Shown piece after piece: positions 6,097 through 13,185 of a stretch of DNA of 18,490 bases (the first letter of the stretch is position 1; each line of letters starts with the position of its first letter). Where the stretch lies: NCBI GenBank assembly GCA_013001485.1, contig JABDMN010000343.1, positions 1-18,490 on the forward strand. Reading direction: 5' to 3'. Source of the DNA: Acidimicrobiia bacterium. GTDB lineage: Bacteria; Actinomycetota; Acidimicrobiia; Spongiisociales; UBA5794. The position numbers were made by a program, and so were the translations under genes. The notes under the pieces were generated by a model. The model made no database searches and was not told the origin of the DNA. It saw nothing but the letters and a program-made list of their open reading frames with translations.

Positions 6097-7434
6097 CTAC
6101 CGGGCGATCCGTTCCCGGTACCAGTCGAAACTCGCCTTGGGGACGCGGCGTCCCGTGTCATGGTCGACCCACACCAGCCCAAACCTCTGGGTGAACCCCA
6201 GCGACCATTCGAGGTTGTCCAGCAGGCTCCATGCGAAGTAGCCGTCCACCGGAACGCCCGATTCTGCGGCAGCGGCGACTGCAGCGACGTGGGCCGCCAG
6301 GTAGTCGATGCGACGTTGATCGTCGACGGTTCCTTCCGGTCCCGGCCCATCGGAGAAGCTGGCCCCGTTCTCTGTGATGAAGATGCTTGGAGGGTCGTAC
6401 TCGCGATGGACGCGCTGCAAGAAACCAGTCAAAGCGGCCGGCGTTATCGGCCACCCCATCTCGGTGAATCCGTCGGGCACCGTCACACCCGGCATGATCC
6501 CCGTGTCCTCGGTCTCATCGGCACCAGCGGAGATCGGGAGCGAGGTGTAGTAGTTGATCCCAAGGAAGTCGATGGGTGCGCCAATGAGGTCCATGTCCCC
6601 CGGTTGGATGAACTCCGGAGTGCCAGGCCCAATTCGGCCACGGTCTCGATACGCGGCGACCATGTCGTCGGGGTAGCCCCGACCAAACACAGGGTCGAAG
6701 AACCAGCGGTTCCGGAAGCCGTCGAAGTGGCGATGAGCACCTGCGTCGGCAGCCGAATCCGTTGCCGGGTACGAGGGTCGACAGTCGAGGGCGATGCCCA
6801 CCCTGGAGTTCGGCACGTTCTGGCGGATGACCGCTGCAGCTTCTCCGTGCGAAACCAGCAGATGATGAGCCGCAGTGAGTGCCGCACCCCAATCGGTGAG
6901 CCCGGGAGCGTGGGCACCCTCGAGATGCCCAACGAACGCCGCAACCCACGGCTCGTTGTGGGTGATCCACGTGGAGACGCGGTCGCCAAGACGCTTCGTG
7001 ATCGCATCGGCGTACTCGGCAAATGCCCCGACGGTGTCGCGGGACCGCCACCCGCCACCGTCCTCCAGAGCTTGAGGAAGGTCCCAGTGATACAGCGTCG
7101 GGTAAGGCGTGATGCCGGCATCGAGCAGGGCATCGATGAGCCGGTCATAGAAGTCGACGCCCGCCTGATTGACATCTCCCGTTCCCTCGGGGAGAACCCG
7201 CGCCCAGGCGATTGAGAATCGGTAGCCATCGACGCCGAGTTCGCGCATGAGGGCCACATCCTCTTCCCACCGGTGATAGTGATCGCACGCCACATCGCCG
7301 GTGGCGCCGTCGATCACCCGACCCGGGGTGTGGGTGAAGCGATCCCAGATGGTCTCTCCCCTGCCGTCTTCGGCGACGCCCCCCTCGATCTGATAGGCAG
7401 ACGTTGCAACTCCCCAGGTGAATTCATCTCGCAT
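6097..7434 (-). CDS. Glycoside hydrolase family 1 beta-glucosidase
   Basis: The 445-residue product is a complete GH1 (beta/alpha)8 enzyme: FTWGVATSAYQIEG (6-18) at the N terminus, the acid/base glutamate in THNEPW (Glu161), the sugar-contact GINYYTS (292-298), the nucleophile in FITENGAS (Glu355), and the aglycone-site pair SLLDNLEWSLG...RFGLVWVD near the C terminus. Family members release terminal beta-linked glucose or related sugars from disaccharides and aryl-glycosides. No signal peptide is present, so it acts in the cytoplasm on imported sugars. No transporter is next to it. A possible link to the ROK sugar kinase at the left edge is functional only, since they are in different transcripts. 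The minus strand shows CATAAT 7 nt before the ATG at 7434 and no Shine-Dalgarno sequence, again consistent with a leaderless start. Confidence 0.93.
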   Translation of the reverse strand: MRDEFTWGVATSAYQIEGGVAEDGRGETIWDRFTHTPGRVIDGATGDVACDHYHRWEEDVALMRELGVDGYRFSIAWARVLPEGTGDVNQAGVDFYDRLIDALLDAGITPYPTLYHWDLPQALEDGGGWRSRDTVGAFAEYADAITKRLGDRVSTWITHNEPWVAAFVGHLEGAHAPGLTDWGAALTAAHHLLVSHGEAAAVIRQNVPNSRVGIALDCRPSYPATDSAADAGAHRHFDGFRNRWFFDPVFGRGYPDDMVAAYRDRGRIGPGTPEFIQPGDMDLIGAPIDFLGINYYTSLPISAGADETEDTGIMPGVTVPDGFTEMGWPITPAALTGFLQRVHREYDPPSIFITENGASFSDGPGPEGTVDDQRRIDYLAAHVAAVAAAAESGVPVDGYFAWSLLDNLEWSLGFTQRFGLVWVDHDTGRRVPKASFDWYRERIAR

Positions 7435-7456
7435 GGGTTCGATTATGACCAGCGAA

Positions 7457-7484
7457 ACCCCCCGGAGCGATTGCTACGGGGGGT
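7457..7484 (-). terminator. GC-rich stem-loop, probable terminator of the repeat-protein gene
   Basis: An A-C6-G arm pairs with C-G6-T, and after one mismatch three more pairs (AGC/GCT) close a GATT loop. Read on the minus strand the stem is followed by TTT, which suits intrinsic termination behind the minus-strand gene that stops at 7539, although the T-run is short. It lies between that gene and the glucosidase start. Confidence 0.55.
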
Positions 7485-7501
7485 CTCGTGTCGGGCCTCA
7501 T

Positions 7502-7524
7502 TGCTGCGGGGTCGGACCGCAGCA
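7502..7524. repeat. Perfect 8-bp inverted repeat
   Basis: TGCTGCGG (7502-7509) and CCGCAGCA (7517-7524) are perfect complements around a 7-nt loop. It starts 14 nt past the stop of the minus-strand repeat-protein gene. No T-run follows on either strand, so it is more likely a 3'-end stabilising hairpin or the first half of a double terminator than a terminator by itself. Confidence 0.55.
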
Positions 7525-7538
7525 CGGGTCAAGGCGTG

Positions 7539-8087
7539 TTACTTGTCTGTGCGGATGTCTCCCGAGACTCCCAGCCAGAAGCTGGGCGCCACATAATCGG
7601 GATCGGTATGCATTGGCCCGAAGACCGCGACCATCACGACGTGAGGATCCGGCAATGAAGTCACCGGAGCCTCAACTTCGGAGAGGCCGACGAAGTGGTC
7701 AGGTGCCACGTACTCAGGATCGACGTGCATCGGTCCCAGGATGGCCGGCATCACCATGTGGTCATCCGGCATCGAGGTGACCGCAGGCTCGACCTCCGAC
7801 AACCCGACCCACCTTTCGGGGATCGTGAAATCGGCATCGAGGTGCCGTGCACCGATCGAGAGTTCGGACGCCGCCTCTTCCGGGACGTAAGCCTCGGTCG
7901 TGTCGCTGGTGTCGATCACCGCAGCCACGATGGCTCCTGCGATCAAGGCCAGCGTGACGGTGGTGAGAATGATCCACCGCATGAGGCCACGGGCCGGTGG
8001 CGGCGGCTCGGGCAACCGTTCCCGACGTTCGGGAGCCTCGAGAACCCGACGACGTTCCTCAACTCGCTCCCTTTCCAGGGTTGCCAT
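7539..8087 (-). CDS. Membrane-anchored protein with 39-residue His/Met-containing tandem repeats
   Basis: I do not recognise this family. The 182-residue product has a charged Arg/Glu-rich cytoplasmic start (1-25), a Pro run (27-31), one transmembrane helix (about 37-58) and an exported part that is almost entirely tandem repeats. Repeat 1 is His82-Met120, repeat 2 is His121-Met159, and repeat 3 starts at His160 and is cut short at about residue 174. Repeats 1 and 2 agree at 22 of 39 positions. The shared core is VGLSEVE-x2-VTS-x-PD-x-H, then VM-x-A-x2-GPMH, and repeats 2 and 3 share DP(E/D)YVAP. Conserved His and Met in each unit could bind a metal such as copper, but this is unproven, and packing motifs are equally possible. 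The start at 8087 is set by AAAGGAG six bases upstream. It is divergent from the ilv operon. Confidence 0.8.
   Translation of the reverse strand: MATLERERVEERRRVLEAPERRERLPEPPPPARGLMRWIILTTVTLALIAGAIVAAVIDTSDTTEAYVPEEAASELSIGARHLDADFTIPERWVGLSEVEPAVTSMPDDHMVMPAILGPMHVDPEYVAPDHFVGLSEVEAPVTSLPDPHVVMVAVFGPMHTDPDYVAPSFWLGVSGDIRTDK
7566..7844 (-). repeat. Coding tandem repeat of 117 bp (two full units and a partial third)
   Basis: Units are 7728-7844, 7611-7727 and a partial one from 7610 down to about 7566, in frame within the membrane-anchored repeat protein. The units are exactly 117 bp with no insertion or deletion, yet have diverged at the base level, so the duplication is not very recent. 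Confidence 0.75.
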
Positions 8088-8093
8088 ATGCCG

Positions 8094-8100
8094 CTCCTTT
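8094..8100 (-). promoter_or_regulatory. Ribosome binding site of the repeat-protein gene
   Basis: The minus strand reads AAAGGAG, six bases before the ATG at 8087. It decides the start: the reading frame is open upstream to 8243, but that part covers the promoter region of the divergent operon and has no ribosome binding site. Confidence 0.75.
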
Positions 8101-8132
8101 CTCGGCAGGAACAGCGTTTCACTGGGGGAACA

Positions 8133-8146
8133 CCGCGGTATCGCGG
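8133..8146. repeat. Short palindrome CCGCG-GTAT-CGCGG between divergent genes
   Basis: A perfect 5-bp inverted repeat with a 4-bp centre lies between the repeat-protein gene and the ilv promoter. It could be a repressor half-site pair or chance in GC-rich DNA. Confidence 0.3.
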
Positions 8147-8149
8147 GAA

Positions 8150-8167
8150 CCTTGCAGAGGCCTTGCA
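8150..8167 (+). promoter_or_regulatory. Direct repeat pair upstream of the ilv promoter (possible activator site)
   Basis: CCTTGCA occurs at 8150-8156 and again at 8161-8167, 11 bp start to start, so both copies face the same side of the helix. The second copy ends 9 bp before the -35 hexamer, the position where transcription activators commonly bind. The regulator is unknown. Confidence 0.4.
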
Positions 8168-8176
8168 CCGCGAGTC

Positions 8177-8205
8177 TTGACACTGGCGAAAGGCCAGCCC
8201 ATACT
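8177..8205 (+). promoter_or_regulatory. Promoter of the ilvBNC-leuAB operon
   Basis: TTGACA (8177-8182, a perfect -35) is followed after exactly 17 bp by CATACT (8200-8205, a four-of-six -10). Transcription should start near 8212, about 25 nt before the leader peptide. The spacer contains the perfect inverted repeat CTGGC-GAAAG-GCCAG (8183-8197), a possible repressor site that would overlap RNA polymerase. Confidence 0.7.
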
Positions 8206-8236
8206 CCCCGCTCCCACCGAGGGAAACACAAGACAC

Positions 8237-8269
8237 ATGACAAACAACATCGTGCTCGTACTTACCTAG
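8237..8269 (+). CDS. ilv leader peptide (MTNNIVLVLT)
   Basis: Ten codons run ATG ACA AAC AAC ATC GTG CTC GTA CTT ACC and then TAG. Five consecutive codons specify Ile, Val, Leu, Val, Leu, the three end products made by the enzymes downstream. GTA and CTT are uncommon choices in this G+C-rich genome, which would make translation sensitive to charged tRNA supply. A GAGGGA sequence (8219-8224) is a somewhat distant ribosome binding site, 12 nt before the ATG. The stop codon is immediately followed by a perfect hairpin and then a rho-independent terminator, the usual layout of a ribosome-mediated attenuator. Attenuation of ilvBNC by a leader peptide is known in Corynebacterium glutamicum. Confidence 0.88.
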   Translation: MTNNIVLVLT

Positions 8270-8300
8270 GCGCATACGGTCGCCACGAGCCCGTATGCGC
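8270..8300 (+). promoter_or_regulatory. Attenuator hairpin 1 (probable antiterminator)
   Basis: GCGCATACGG (8270-8279) and CCGTATGCGC (8291-8300) form a perfect 10-bp stem with an 11-nt loop, starting one base after the leader stop codon. With a mismatch it can extend through 8266-8304, taking the first two bases of the terminator stem. A competing pairing joins the leader codons GCTCGT (8254-8259) to ACGAGC (8285-8290) in the hairpin loop. A ribosome stalled at the Val/Leu codons would leave this hairpin free to form, whereas one resting at the stop codon would cover its left arm. Confidence 0.75.
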
Positions 8301-8302
8301 TG

Positions 8303-8329
8303 AGCCCTCCACCACCCGGGGGGCTTTTT
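8303..8329 (+). terminator. Rho-independent terminator of the ilv attenuator
   Basis: AGCCCTCC (8303-8310) pairs with GGGGGGCT (8318-8325), including one G-U pair, around a 7-nt loop, followed by TTTTT (8325-8329). It ends 29 nt before the ilvB start and would stop transcription when branched-chain amino acids are plentiful. Confidence 0.88.
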
Positions 8330-8347
8330 CAATGGCCGAACGACGAC

Positions 8348-8353
8348 AGGAAG
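8348..8353 (+). promoter_or_regulatory. Ribosome binding site of ilvB
   Basis: AGGAAG lies 5 nt before the ATG at 8359. It favours that start over an in-frame ATG at 8332, which sits two to three bases behind the terminator T-run and has no ribosome binding site. leuA has the nearly identical AGGAAGAGAGCCC before its ATG. Confidence 0.7.
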
Positions 8354-8358
8354 AGACC

Positions 8359-10071
8359 ATGCCAGAGCTACTCACCGGAGCGAATGCACTCATCCGATCC
8401 CTCGAGAACGAGGGAGTCGAGGTCATGTTCGGCGTACCCGGTGGCGCCATCCTCCCGGCATACGACCCCATCCTCGACTCGCCGATCCGTCACGTGCTTG
8501 CCCGCCACGAGCAAGGCGCTGGTCACATGGCTTCCGGCTACGCCCACGCCACCGGACGCGTCGGCGTGTGCATCGCCACCAGCGGCCCCGGGGCCACCAA
8601 CCTCGTGACGCCGCTCCAGGACGCCCTGATGGATTCGATTCCCATGGTGGCGATCACCGGCCAGGTCGCCACGTCGTCGATCGGCAACGACGCCTTTCAG
8701 GAAGCCCACACCTGGGGCATCGCGATGCCGTGTACCAAGCACAACTACCTGGTGACCGATGCCGCCGACATCCCCGATGTGATCTCAGAGGCTTTCCACC
8801 TCGCTTCCACCGGACGGCCAGGACCGGTGCTCGTCGACATTCCAAAGGACGTGCTCTCCGCCGAGATGGAGTGGCATCGTGCCGGCCGGGCCGAACTACC
8901 CGGGTACAAGCCGTCGGTGAAGGGTCACCCGAGGCAGGTGAAGGCGGCCATCGACCTCATTCAGTCCTCGGACCAGCCAGTGCTCTACGCGGGCGGGGGG
9001 ATCATCCGTGCCAACGCTGCCGAGGAGGCGACCCGTTTCGCCGAGCTGATGAACACTCCAACCGTGACGACCCTGATGGGTCGGGGCGCAATCCCCGACT
9101 CTCATGAGCTGGCACTTGGCATGCCAGGGATGCACGGCAACTACACAGCGATCACCGCGATGCAGAAGGCAGACCTTCTGATCGCCATCGGCTCTCGATT
9201 CGACGACCGGGTGACCGGCAACGTGGCCGCATTCGCTCCCAGAGCCAAGATCATCCACGTTGACGTCGACCCTGCCGAGATCGGCAAGGTCCGCTCTGTC
9301 GACGTGCCCATCGTCGGAGACGCCAAGGTCATTCTTGGTCAGCTGATCGCGGAGATGGAGAAGCGGGACACTGCTGCTCCGTCTCGTGATCTCTGGTTCT
9401 CCACCATCCGGGGATGGCAGGACGAGTATCCGCTGACCTACGACCAGCCCGAGGACGGGCTCGTGAAACAGCAGTACGTCATCGAGGAGCTGAACCGGAT
9501 CACGCGCGGCGATGCCATCGTCGTTGCCGGAGTCGGCCAGCACCAGATGTGGGCATCGCAGTTCTGGAAGTTCGAGAGACCCCGCACCTGGATCAACTCG
9601 GGCGGCTTGGGCACGATGGGCTACGCCGTTCCTGCCGCCATCGGCGCCAAGGCCGGCCTCCCCGACGAACTGGTGATCGCCATCGACGGAGATGGCTGCT
9701 TCCAGATGACAGCCACCGAGCTCATCGCAGCCTCTACCGAGGAGATCCCCGTCAAGATCATCATCATGAACAACACGGTCCTCGGGATGGTTCACCAGTG
9801 GCAGCGGTTGTTCTACGGGGAGCGCTTCTCGGCCGTCGATCTCACCGACCACACCCCTGACTACGTGAAGCTTGCCGAAGCCATGGGATGCGTCGCGATG
9901 CGTATCGAGACGCCCGCCGAAGTGGGCCCGATTCTCGAGAAGGCTCTCGCCATCGATGACAAGCCAGTCGTGGTCGAGGTGAAGTGTGATCCGAACGAGA
10001 TGGTGTTCCCGATGATCCCGGCCGGCGGCTCCAACGACAACGTGGTGCTCTCCGTGGAGGACCTGGCATGA
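8359..10071 (+). CDS. ilvB: Acetolactate (acetohydroxyacid) synthase, large subunit
   Basis: This catalytic subunit joins two pyruvates to 2-acetolactate, or pyruvate and 2-oxobutyrate to 2-aceto-2-hydroxybutyrate, the first common step of Val, Leu and Ile synthesis, using thiamine diphosphate, Mg2+ and FAD. The 570-residue product has GVPGGAILPAYDPIL (25-39), the catalytic Glu51 in RHEQGAGHMA, the segment SGPGATNL, the FAD-linked central domain and the thiamine-diphosphate motif GDG (444-446) with NN at 471-472. Length is normal. Its stop overlaps ilvN by ATGA. Expression is probably set by the attenuator ending 29 nt upstream. The catabolic form is excluded by the adjoining regulatory subunit and ilvC. 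Confidence 0.97.
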   Translation: MPELLTGANALIRSLENEGVEVMFGVPGGAILPAYDPILDSPIRHVLARHEQGAGHMASGYAHATGRVGVCIATSGPGATNLVTPLQDALMDSIPMVAITGQVATSSIGNDAFQEAHTWGIAMPCTKHNYLVTDAADIPDVISEAFHLASTGRPGPVLVDIPKDVLSAEMEWHRAGRAELPGYKPSVKGHPRQVKAAIDLIQSSDQPVLYAGGGIIRANAAEEATRFAELMNTPTVTTLMGRGAIPDSHELALGMPGMHGNYTAITAMQKADLLIAIGSRFDDRVTGNVAAFAPRAKIIHVDVDPAEIGKVRSVDVPIVGDAKVILGQLIAEMEKRDTAAPSRDLWFSTIRGWQDEYPLTYDQPEDGLVKQQYVIEELNRITRGDAIVVAGVGQHQMWASQFWKFERPRTWINSGGLGTMGYAVPAAIGAKAGLPDELVIAIDGDGCFQMTATELIAASTEEIPVKIIIMNNTVLGMVHQWQRLFYGERFSAVDLTDHTPDYVKLAEAMGCVAMRIETPAEVGPILEKALAIDDKPVVVEVKCDPNEMVFPMIPAGGSNDNVVLSVEDLA

Positions 10072-10553
10072 CGAATCACCTGATCAGCGTCCTGGTGGAG
10101 AACAAGCCGGGTGTCCTTGCCCGAATCTCTTCGATGTTCGCCCGCCGCGGGTTCAACATCCATTCGCTTGCGGTCGGGCCCACGTCCGACCCGGACATGT
10201 CACGGATGACGGTGGTGGTCGACGCTCCCGAGATGGAGCAGATCGTCAAGCAGCTTCGCAAGCTCATCAACACGGTGAAGGTCACCGAGTTGGCGCCTGG
10301 TGACGCCGTCGAGCGAGAGGTGATGCTCATCAGGGTGAGCGTCGACGCATCGAAACGATCCGAGATCCTCGAGGCTGCCCGATTGATGGGGGCCGAGCCT
10401 GTCGACGTCGGCACGTCGACGATCACTTTCGAGATCGCCGGCACCCCTGATCGATTGGCGACGTTCCACGAGATGCTGCGACCCTATGGAATCAGCGACA
10501 TGGTCAAATCGGGTCGAATCGCCCTTGGGAAGACACCGGCCCGTAACGCGTGA
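10068..10553 (+). CDS. ilvN: Acetolactate synthase, small (regulatory) subunit
   Basis: The 161-residue product starts with an ACT domain (about 4-78: [21 protein letters not shown], then [14 protein letters not shown]), which binds valine or another branched-chain amino acid for feedback inhibition. The family's C-terminal domain follows (about 85-160: EREVMLIRV, then [10 protein letters not shown] and a final helix before GIARTG-like GRIAL). The two-domain length is typical of the short IlvN type. It activates IlvB and makes it valine sensitive. The ATG overlaps the ilvB stop by 4 nt, so the two subunits are probably made in ratio through coupled translation. Confidence 0.96.
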   Translation: MTNHLISVLVENKPGVLARISSMFARRGFNIHSLAVGPTSDPDMSRMTVVVDAPEMEQIVKQLRKLINTVKVTELAPGDAVEREVMLIRVSVDASKRSEILEAARLMGAEPVDVGTSTITFEIAGTPDRLATFHEMLRPYGISDMVKSGRIALGKTPARNA

Positions 10554-10563
10554 AGGGACCCCG

Positions 10564-11577
10564 ATGACCGAGATGTACTACGACAAGGACGCCAACCCGG
10601 CGCTCATCGCCAGGCGCAAAGTCGCCGTGATCGGCTTTGGCAGCCAGGGTCACGCCCACGCCCTCAACCTCAAGGACTCCGGCGTCGACGTGGTGGTCGG
10701 GCTTCGTCCCGAATCCCGACGAGCCGGTGCTGCGGCCAACGCCGGCATCAAGGTCGTCGAGCCCCGCGAGGCCGCCAACTGGGCAGATGCGCTGATGATC
10801 CTGGTCCCCGACCAACACCAGGCTGCGCTGTACCAGGAAGCCGTCGCTCCTGAGCTGAACGCCGGGGATGCGCTGCTGTTCGCACACGGGTTCAGCGTCC
10901 ACTTCGGCTACATCAAGCCTCCGCCAGACGTCGACGTGCTGATGGTCGCCCCCAAGGGCCCCGGACACCTGGTCCGCCGTCAATACCAGGAGGGCTCAGG
11001 AGTGCCGTCGCTCGTCGCCGTCCACCAGGACGCAACCGGCGAGGCCCTGGCGTTGGGTCTGTCGTACGCCCACGGCATCGGCGGCACCCGGGCAGGCGTG
11101 ATTGAGACCACATTCCGGGACGAGACCGAGACCGACCTGTTTGGTGAGCAGGTGATCCTCTGTGGAGGCGTCGACGAGATGATCCGCGCCGCCTTCGAGA
11201 CGCTCACCGATGCCGGATATCCCGAAGAGATGGCCTACTTCGAGGTCCTCCACGAGCTCAAGCTCATCGTCGACCTCCTTTGGGAGGGGGGCATCTCGTG
11301 GATGAGGCACTCGGTCTCAGACACAGCCGAATACGGCGACATCTCCCGAGGACCGCGGATCGTGACGCAGGAGACAAGGGCGGCGATGCGGGAGATTCTC
11401 GGTGAGATCCAGTCGGGCGATTTCGCCCGGGAGTGGATGGACGAGAACGCTGCGGGCGCCCCCAATCTGCTCCAGGCTCGCGCCGATGTGTGGAACCACC
11501 CGGTCGAACAGGTCGGGCGTCGGCTCCGCGAGATGATGCCGTTCCTCGTCGAGAAGGTCCCGGAGGACGACACGTGA
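10564..11577 (+). CDS. ilvC: Ketol-acid reductoisomerase (class I)
   Basis: The enzyme isomerises and reduces acetohydroxy acids to 2,3-dihydroxy acids with NAD(P)H and Mg2+. The 337-residue product has the Rossmann motif GFGSQG (24-29), the cofactor loop GLRPESRR (46-53; the Arg/Ser there suggest NADPH), His108 and Lys131 in the active site, and the metal ligands Asp191, Glu195, Glu227 and Glu231. The single knotted C-terminal domain and the length match class I. The reading frame is open upstream to 10486 inside ilvN, but the ATG at 10564 is right: AAGGGA lies 5 nt before it, just after the ilvN stop (10-bp gap). Confidence 0.96.
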   Translation: MTEMYYDKDANPALIARRKVAVIGFGSQGHAHALNLKDSGVDVVVGLRPESRRAGAAANAGIKVVEPREAANWADALMILVPDQHQAALYQEAVAPELNAGDALLFAHGFSVHFGYIKPPPDVDVLMVAPKGPGHLVRRQYQEGSGVPSLVAVHQDATGEALALGLSYAHGIGGTRAGVIETTFRDETETDLFGEQVILCGGVDEMIRAAFETLTDAGYPEEMAYFEVLHELKLIVDLLWEGGISWMRHSVSDTAEYGDISRGPRIVTQETRAAMREILGEIQSGDFAREWMDENAAGAPNLLQARADVWNHPVEQVGRRLREMMPFLVEKVPEDDT

Positions 11578-11606
11578 GCCTCTCTCCCCTACGGGCGCTT
11601 ACTCAG

Positions 11607-11632
11607 CCGGGCAGGTTCCAGGCCTGACCCGG
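11607..11632 (+). repeat. Stem-loop in the ilvC-leuA gap
   Basis: CCGGG-CAGG pairs with CCTG-A-CCCGG (one bulged A, nine pairs) around the loop TTCCAGG. No T-run follows, so it is not a normal terminator; it may protect the 3' end of ilvC message, cause pausing, or adjust leuA expression. It contains the stop of a 17-codon open frame described in the findings. Confidence 0.5.
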
Positions 11633-11670
11633 CCCGAAACGTCCCTGCCCCACCCCCAGGAAGAGAGCCC

Positions 11671-13185
11671 ATGTCAGACCGATTGATCATTTTCGACACC
11701 ACATTGCGAGACGGCGAGCAAGCGCCCGGCATCGCATTGACACCCGACGACAAAGTGGCGATCGCCACGCAGCTCGGCAAGCTCAAGGTCGACGTAATCG
11801 AGGCCGGGTTCCCCGCCTCGTCTCCCGGAGACTTCGAGTCCGTGTCTCGAATCGCCGCCGAGGTTTCTGGGCCGGTGATTGCAGCCCTCGCCCGCCCCGT
11901 GCCGGACGACATCGACGCCGCTGCCGACGCGTTGCGGGCTGCCGATCGCAACCGCATCCATGTGTTCATCTCGACGTCGCCCATCCACATGGAGACGATG
12001 CTTCGGATGACGCCGGCCGAGGTGATGAAGGCCGCAGTCGAGGGAGTGAAGCGAGCCCGCACGTACACCGACAATGTCGAGTTCTCACCCCAAGATGCCA
12101 CCCGCTCGGACACGCAGTTCGTTATCGATATCTGTCGAGCGGCTGTGGAGGCCGGTGCGACGACGATCAACATCCCCGACACCGTTGGCTTTGCCACCCC
12201 CGAGGACTTCTCCGCGCTGATGGAGAAGATCTACAGAGAGGTACGCGGGGATCGTGACGACGTGATCGTCTCCACACATTGTCACAACGACCTCGGCCTT
12301 GCGGTCGCCAACTCGCTCTCGGCGATCAAGGCCGGCGCCCGCCAGATCGAGGGGGCCATCAACGGAATCGGCGAGCGTGCAGGCAACACCTCCACCGAGG
12401 AGATCATCATGGCGATCTCCACCCGTCAGGACTACTTCGACGTCGAGATCGAGGCCGACACCACACAGATCTTCGACACGTCTCGTCTGGTGTCCCGGCT
12501 CACCGGATACCCGGTGCAGTACAACAAGGCCGTAGTGGGCCGCAATGCGTTCGCCCATGAGTCGGGCATCCACCAGCACGGGGTGCTTCGCAACCGCGAG
12601 AACTACGAGATCATGGACGCCGCTTCGGTGGGTCAGACGTCAAGCCTCGTCCTGGGGAAACACTCGGGACGTGCCGCATTCGCCGACGCTCTGGACAGGC
12701 TCGGCGTCGTGCTCGAAGACGAGGACTTCCAGAGGGCGTTCGACCGGTTCAAGGACATCGCCGACCGCAAGGGAGAGATCGGCGAGGAGGGTCTGCTCGC
12801 CATTGTCGAAGCAGCTTCGGTCACACCCATCGAAACGTTCGAACTCCAGGACGTGCACGTTTCCGGGGGCTCACAAGCGACACCGGTCGCTGTGGTCACT
12901 GTGCGGCGGGGCGACGAGACCATCGAGGAGTCGGCACGCGGAGACGGGATGATCGACGCCGCTTTCGGTGCGTTGCTGCGTGCCATGGGCCTCGAGGGCG
13001 TCGAGCTCGTCGACTACCGGGTGAACCCGGTCACCTCGGGTGCGGACGCGATGGCATCGGTAGACGTCGTCGTGCGACGTGAAGCCGACACCTTTTCCGG
13101 CCGTGGCATCTCCACCGACGTCGTGGATGGCTCGGCCCGCGCTTTCGTCCACGCCCTCAACAAGATCCTGCTGACGCCGGGATGA
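11671..13185 (+). CDS. leuA: 2-isopropylmalate synthase (LeuA type 1)
   Basis: It condenses acetyl-CoA with 2-oxoisovalerate, the committed step to leucine. The 504-residue product has the catalytic-domain motifs [12 protein letters not shown] (9-20), the metal-binding HCHNDLG (203-209), [10 protein letters not shown] (231-240) and [15 protein letters not shown] in the hinge region. The C-terminal domain (about 385-504) is the leucine-binding allosteric LeuA domain, so feedback inhibition by leucine is expected. Homocitrate and citramalate synthases share the fold, but the length, the hinge motif and the neighbouring leuB favour LeuA. AGGAAGAG (11658-11665) is the ribosome binding site. The gene lies 93 bp after ilvC, the only long gap inside the operon, and overlaps leuB by ATGA. 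Confidence 0.95.
   Translation: MSDRLIIFDTTLRDGEQAPGIALTPDDKVAIATQLGKLKVDVIEAGFPASSPGDFESVSRIAAEVSGPVIAALARPVPDDIDAAADALRAADRNRIHVFISTSPIHMETMLRMTPAEVMKAAVEGVKRARTYTDNVEFSPQDATRSDTQFVIDICRAAVEAGATTINIPDTVGFATPEDFSALMEKIYREVRGDRDDVIVSTHCHNDLGLAVANSLSAIKAGARQIEGAINGIGERAGNTSTEEIIMAISTRQDYFDVEIEADTTQIFDTSRLVSRLTGYPVQYNKAVVGRNAFAHESGIHQHGVLRNRENYEIMDAASVGQTSSLVLGKHSGRAAFADALDRLGVVLEDEDFQRAFDRFKDIADRKGEIGEEGLLAIVEAASVTPIETFELQDVHVSGGSQATPVAVVTVRRGDETIEESARGDGMIDAAFGALLRAMGLEGVELVDYRVNPVTSGADAMASVDVVVRREADTFSGRGISTDVVDGSARAFVHALNKILLTPG

Noticed and set aside
6160..7215. Open frame of 351 codons on the plus strand
   Set aside because: It lies wholly antisense to the GH1 glucosidase, whose catalytic motifs are intact; long shadows are expected at this G+C content.
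7900..8358. N-terminal extension of IlvB into the control region
   Set aside because: The frame is open by chance through the promoter and attenuator; AHAS starts at MPELLTGANALI and has a ribosome binding site there.
8896..9852. Minus-strand open frame of 318 codons inside ilvB
   Set aside because: Antisense shadow of a highly conserved gene; low-complexity composition, no motif.
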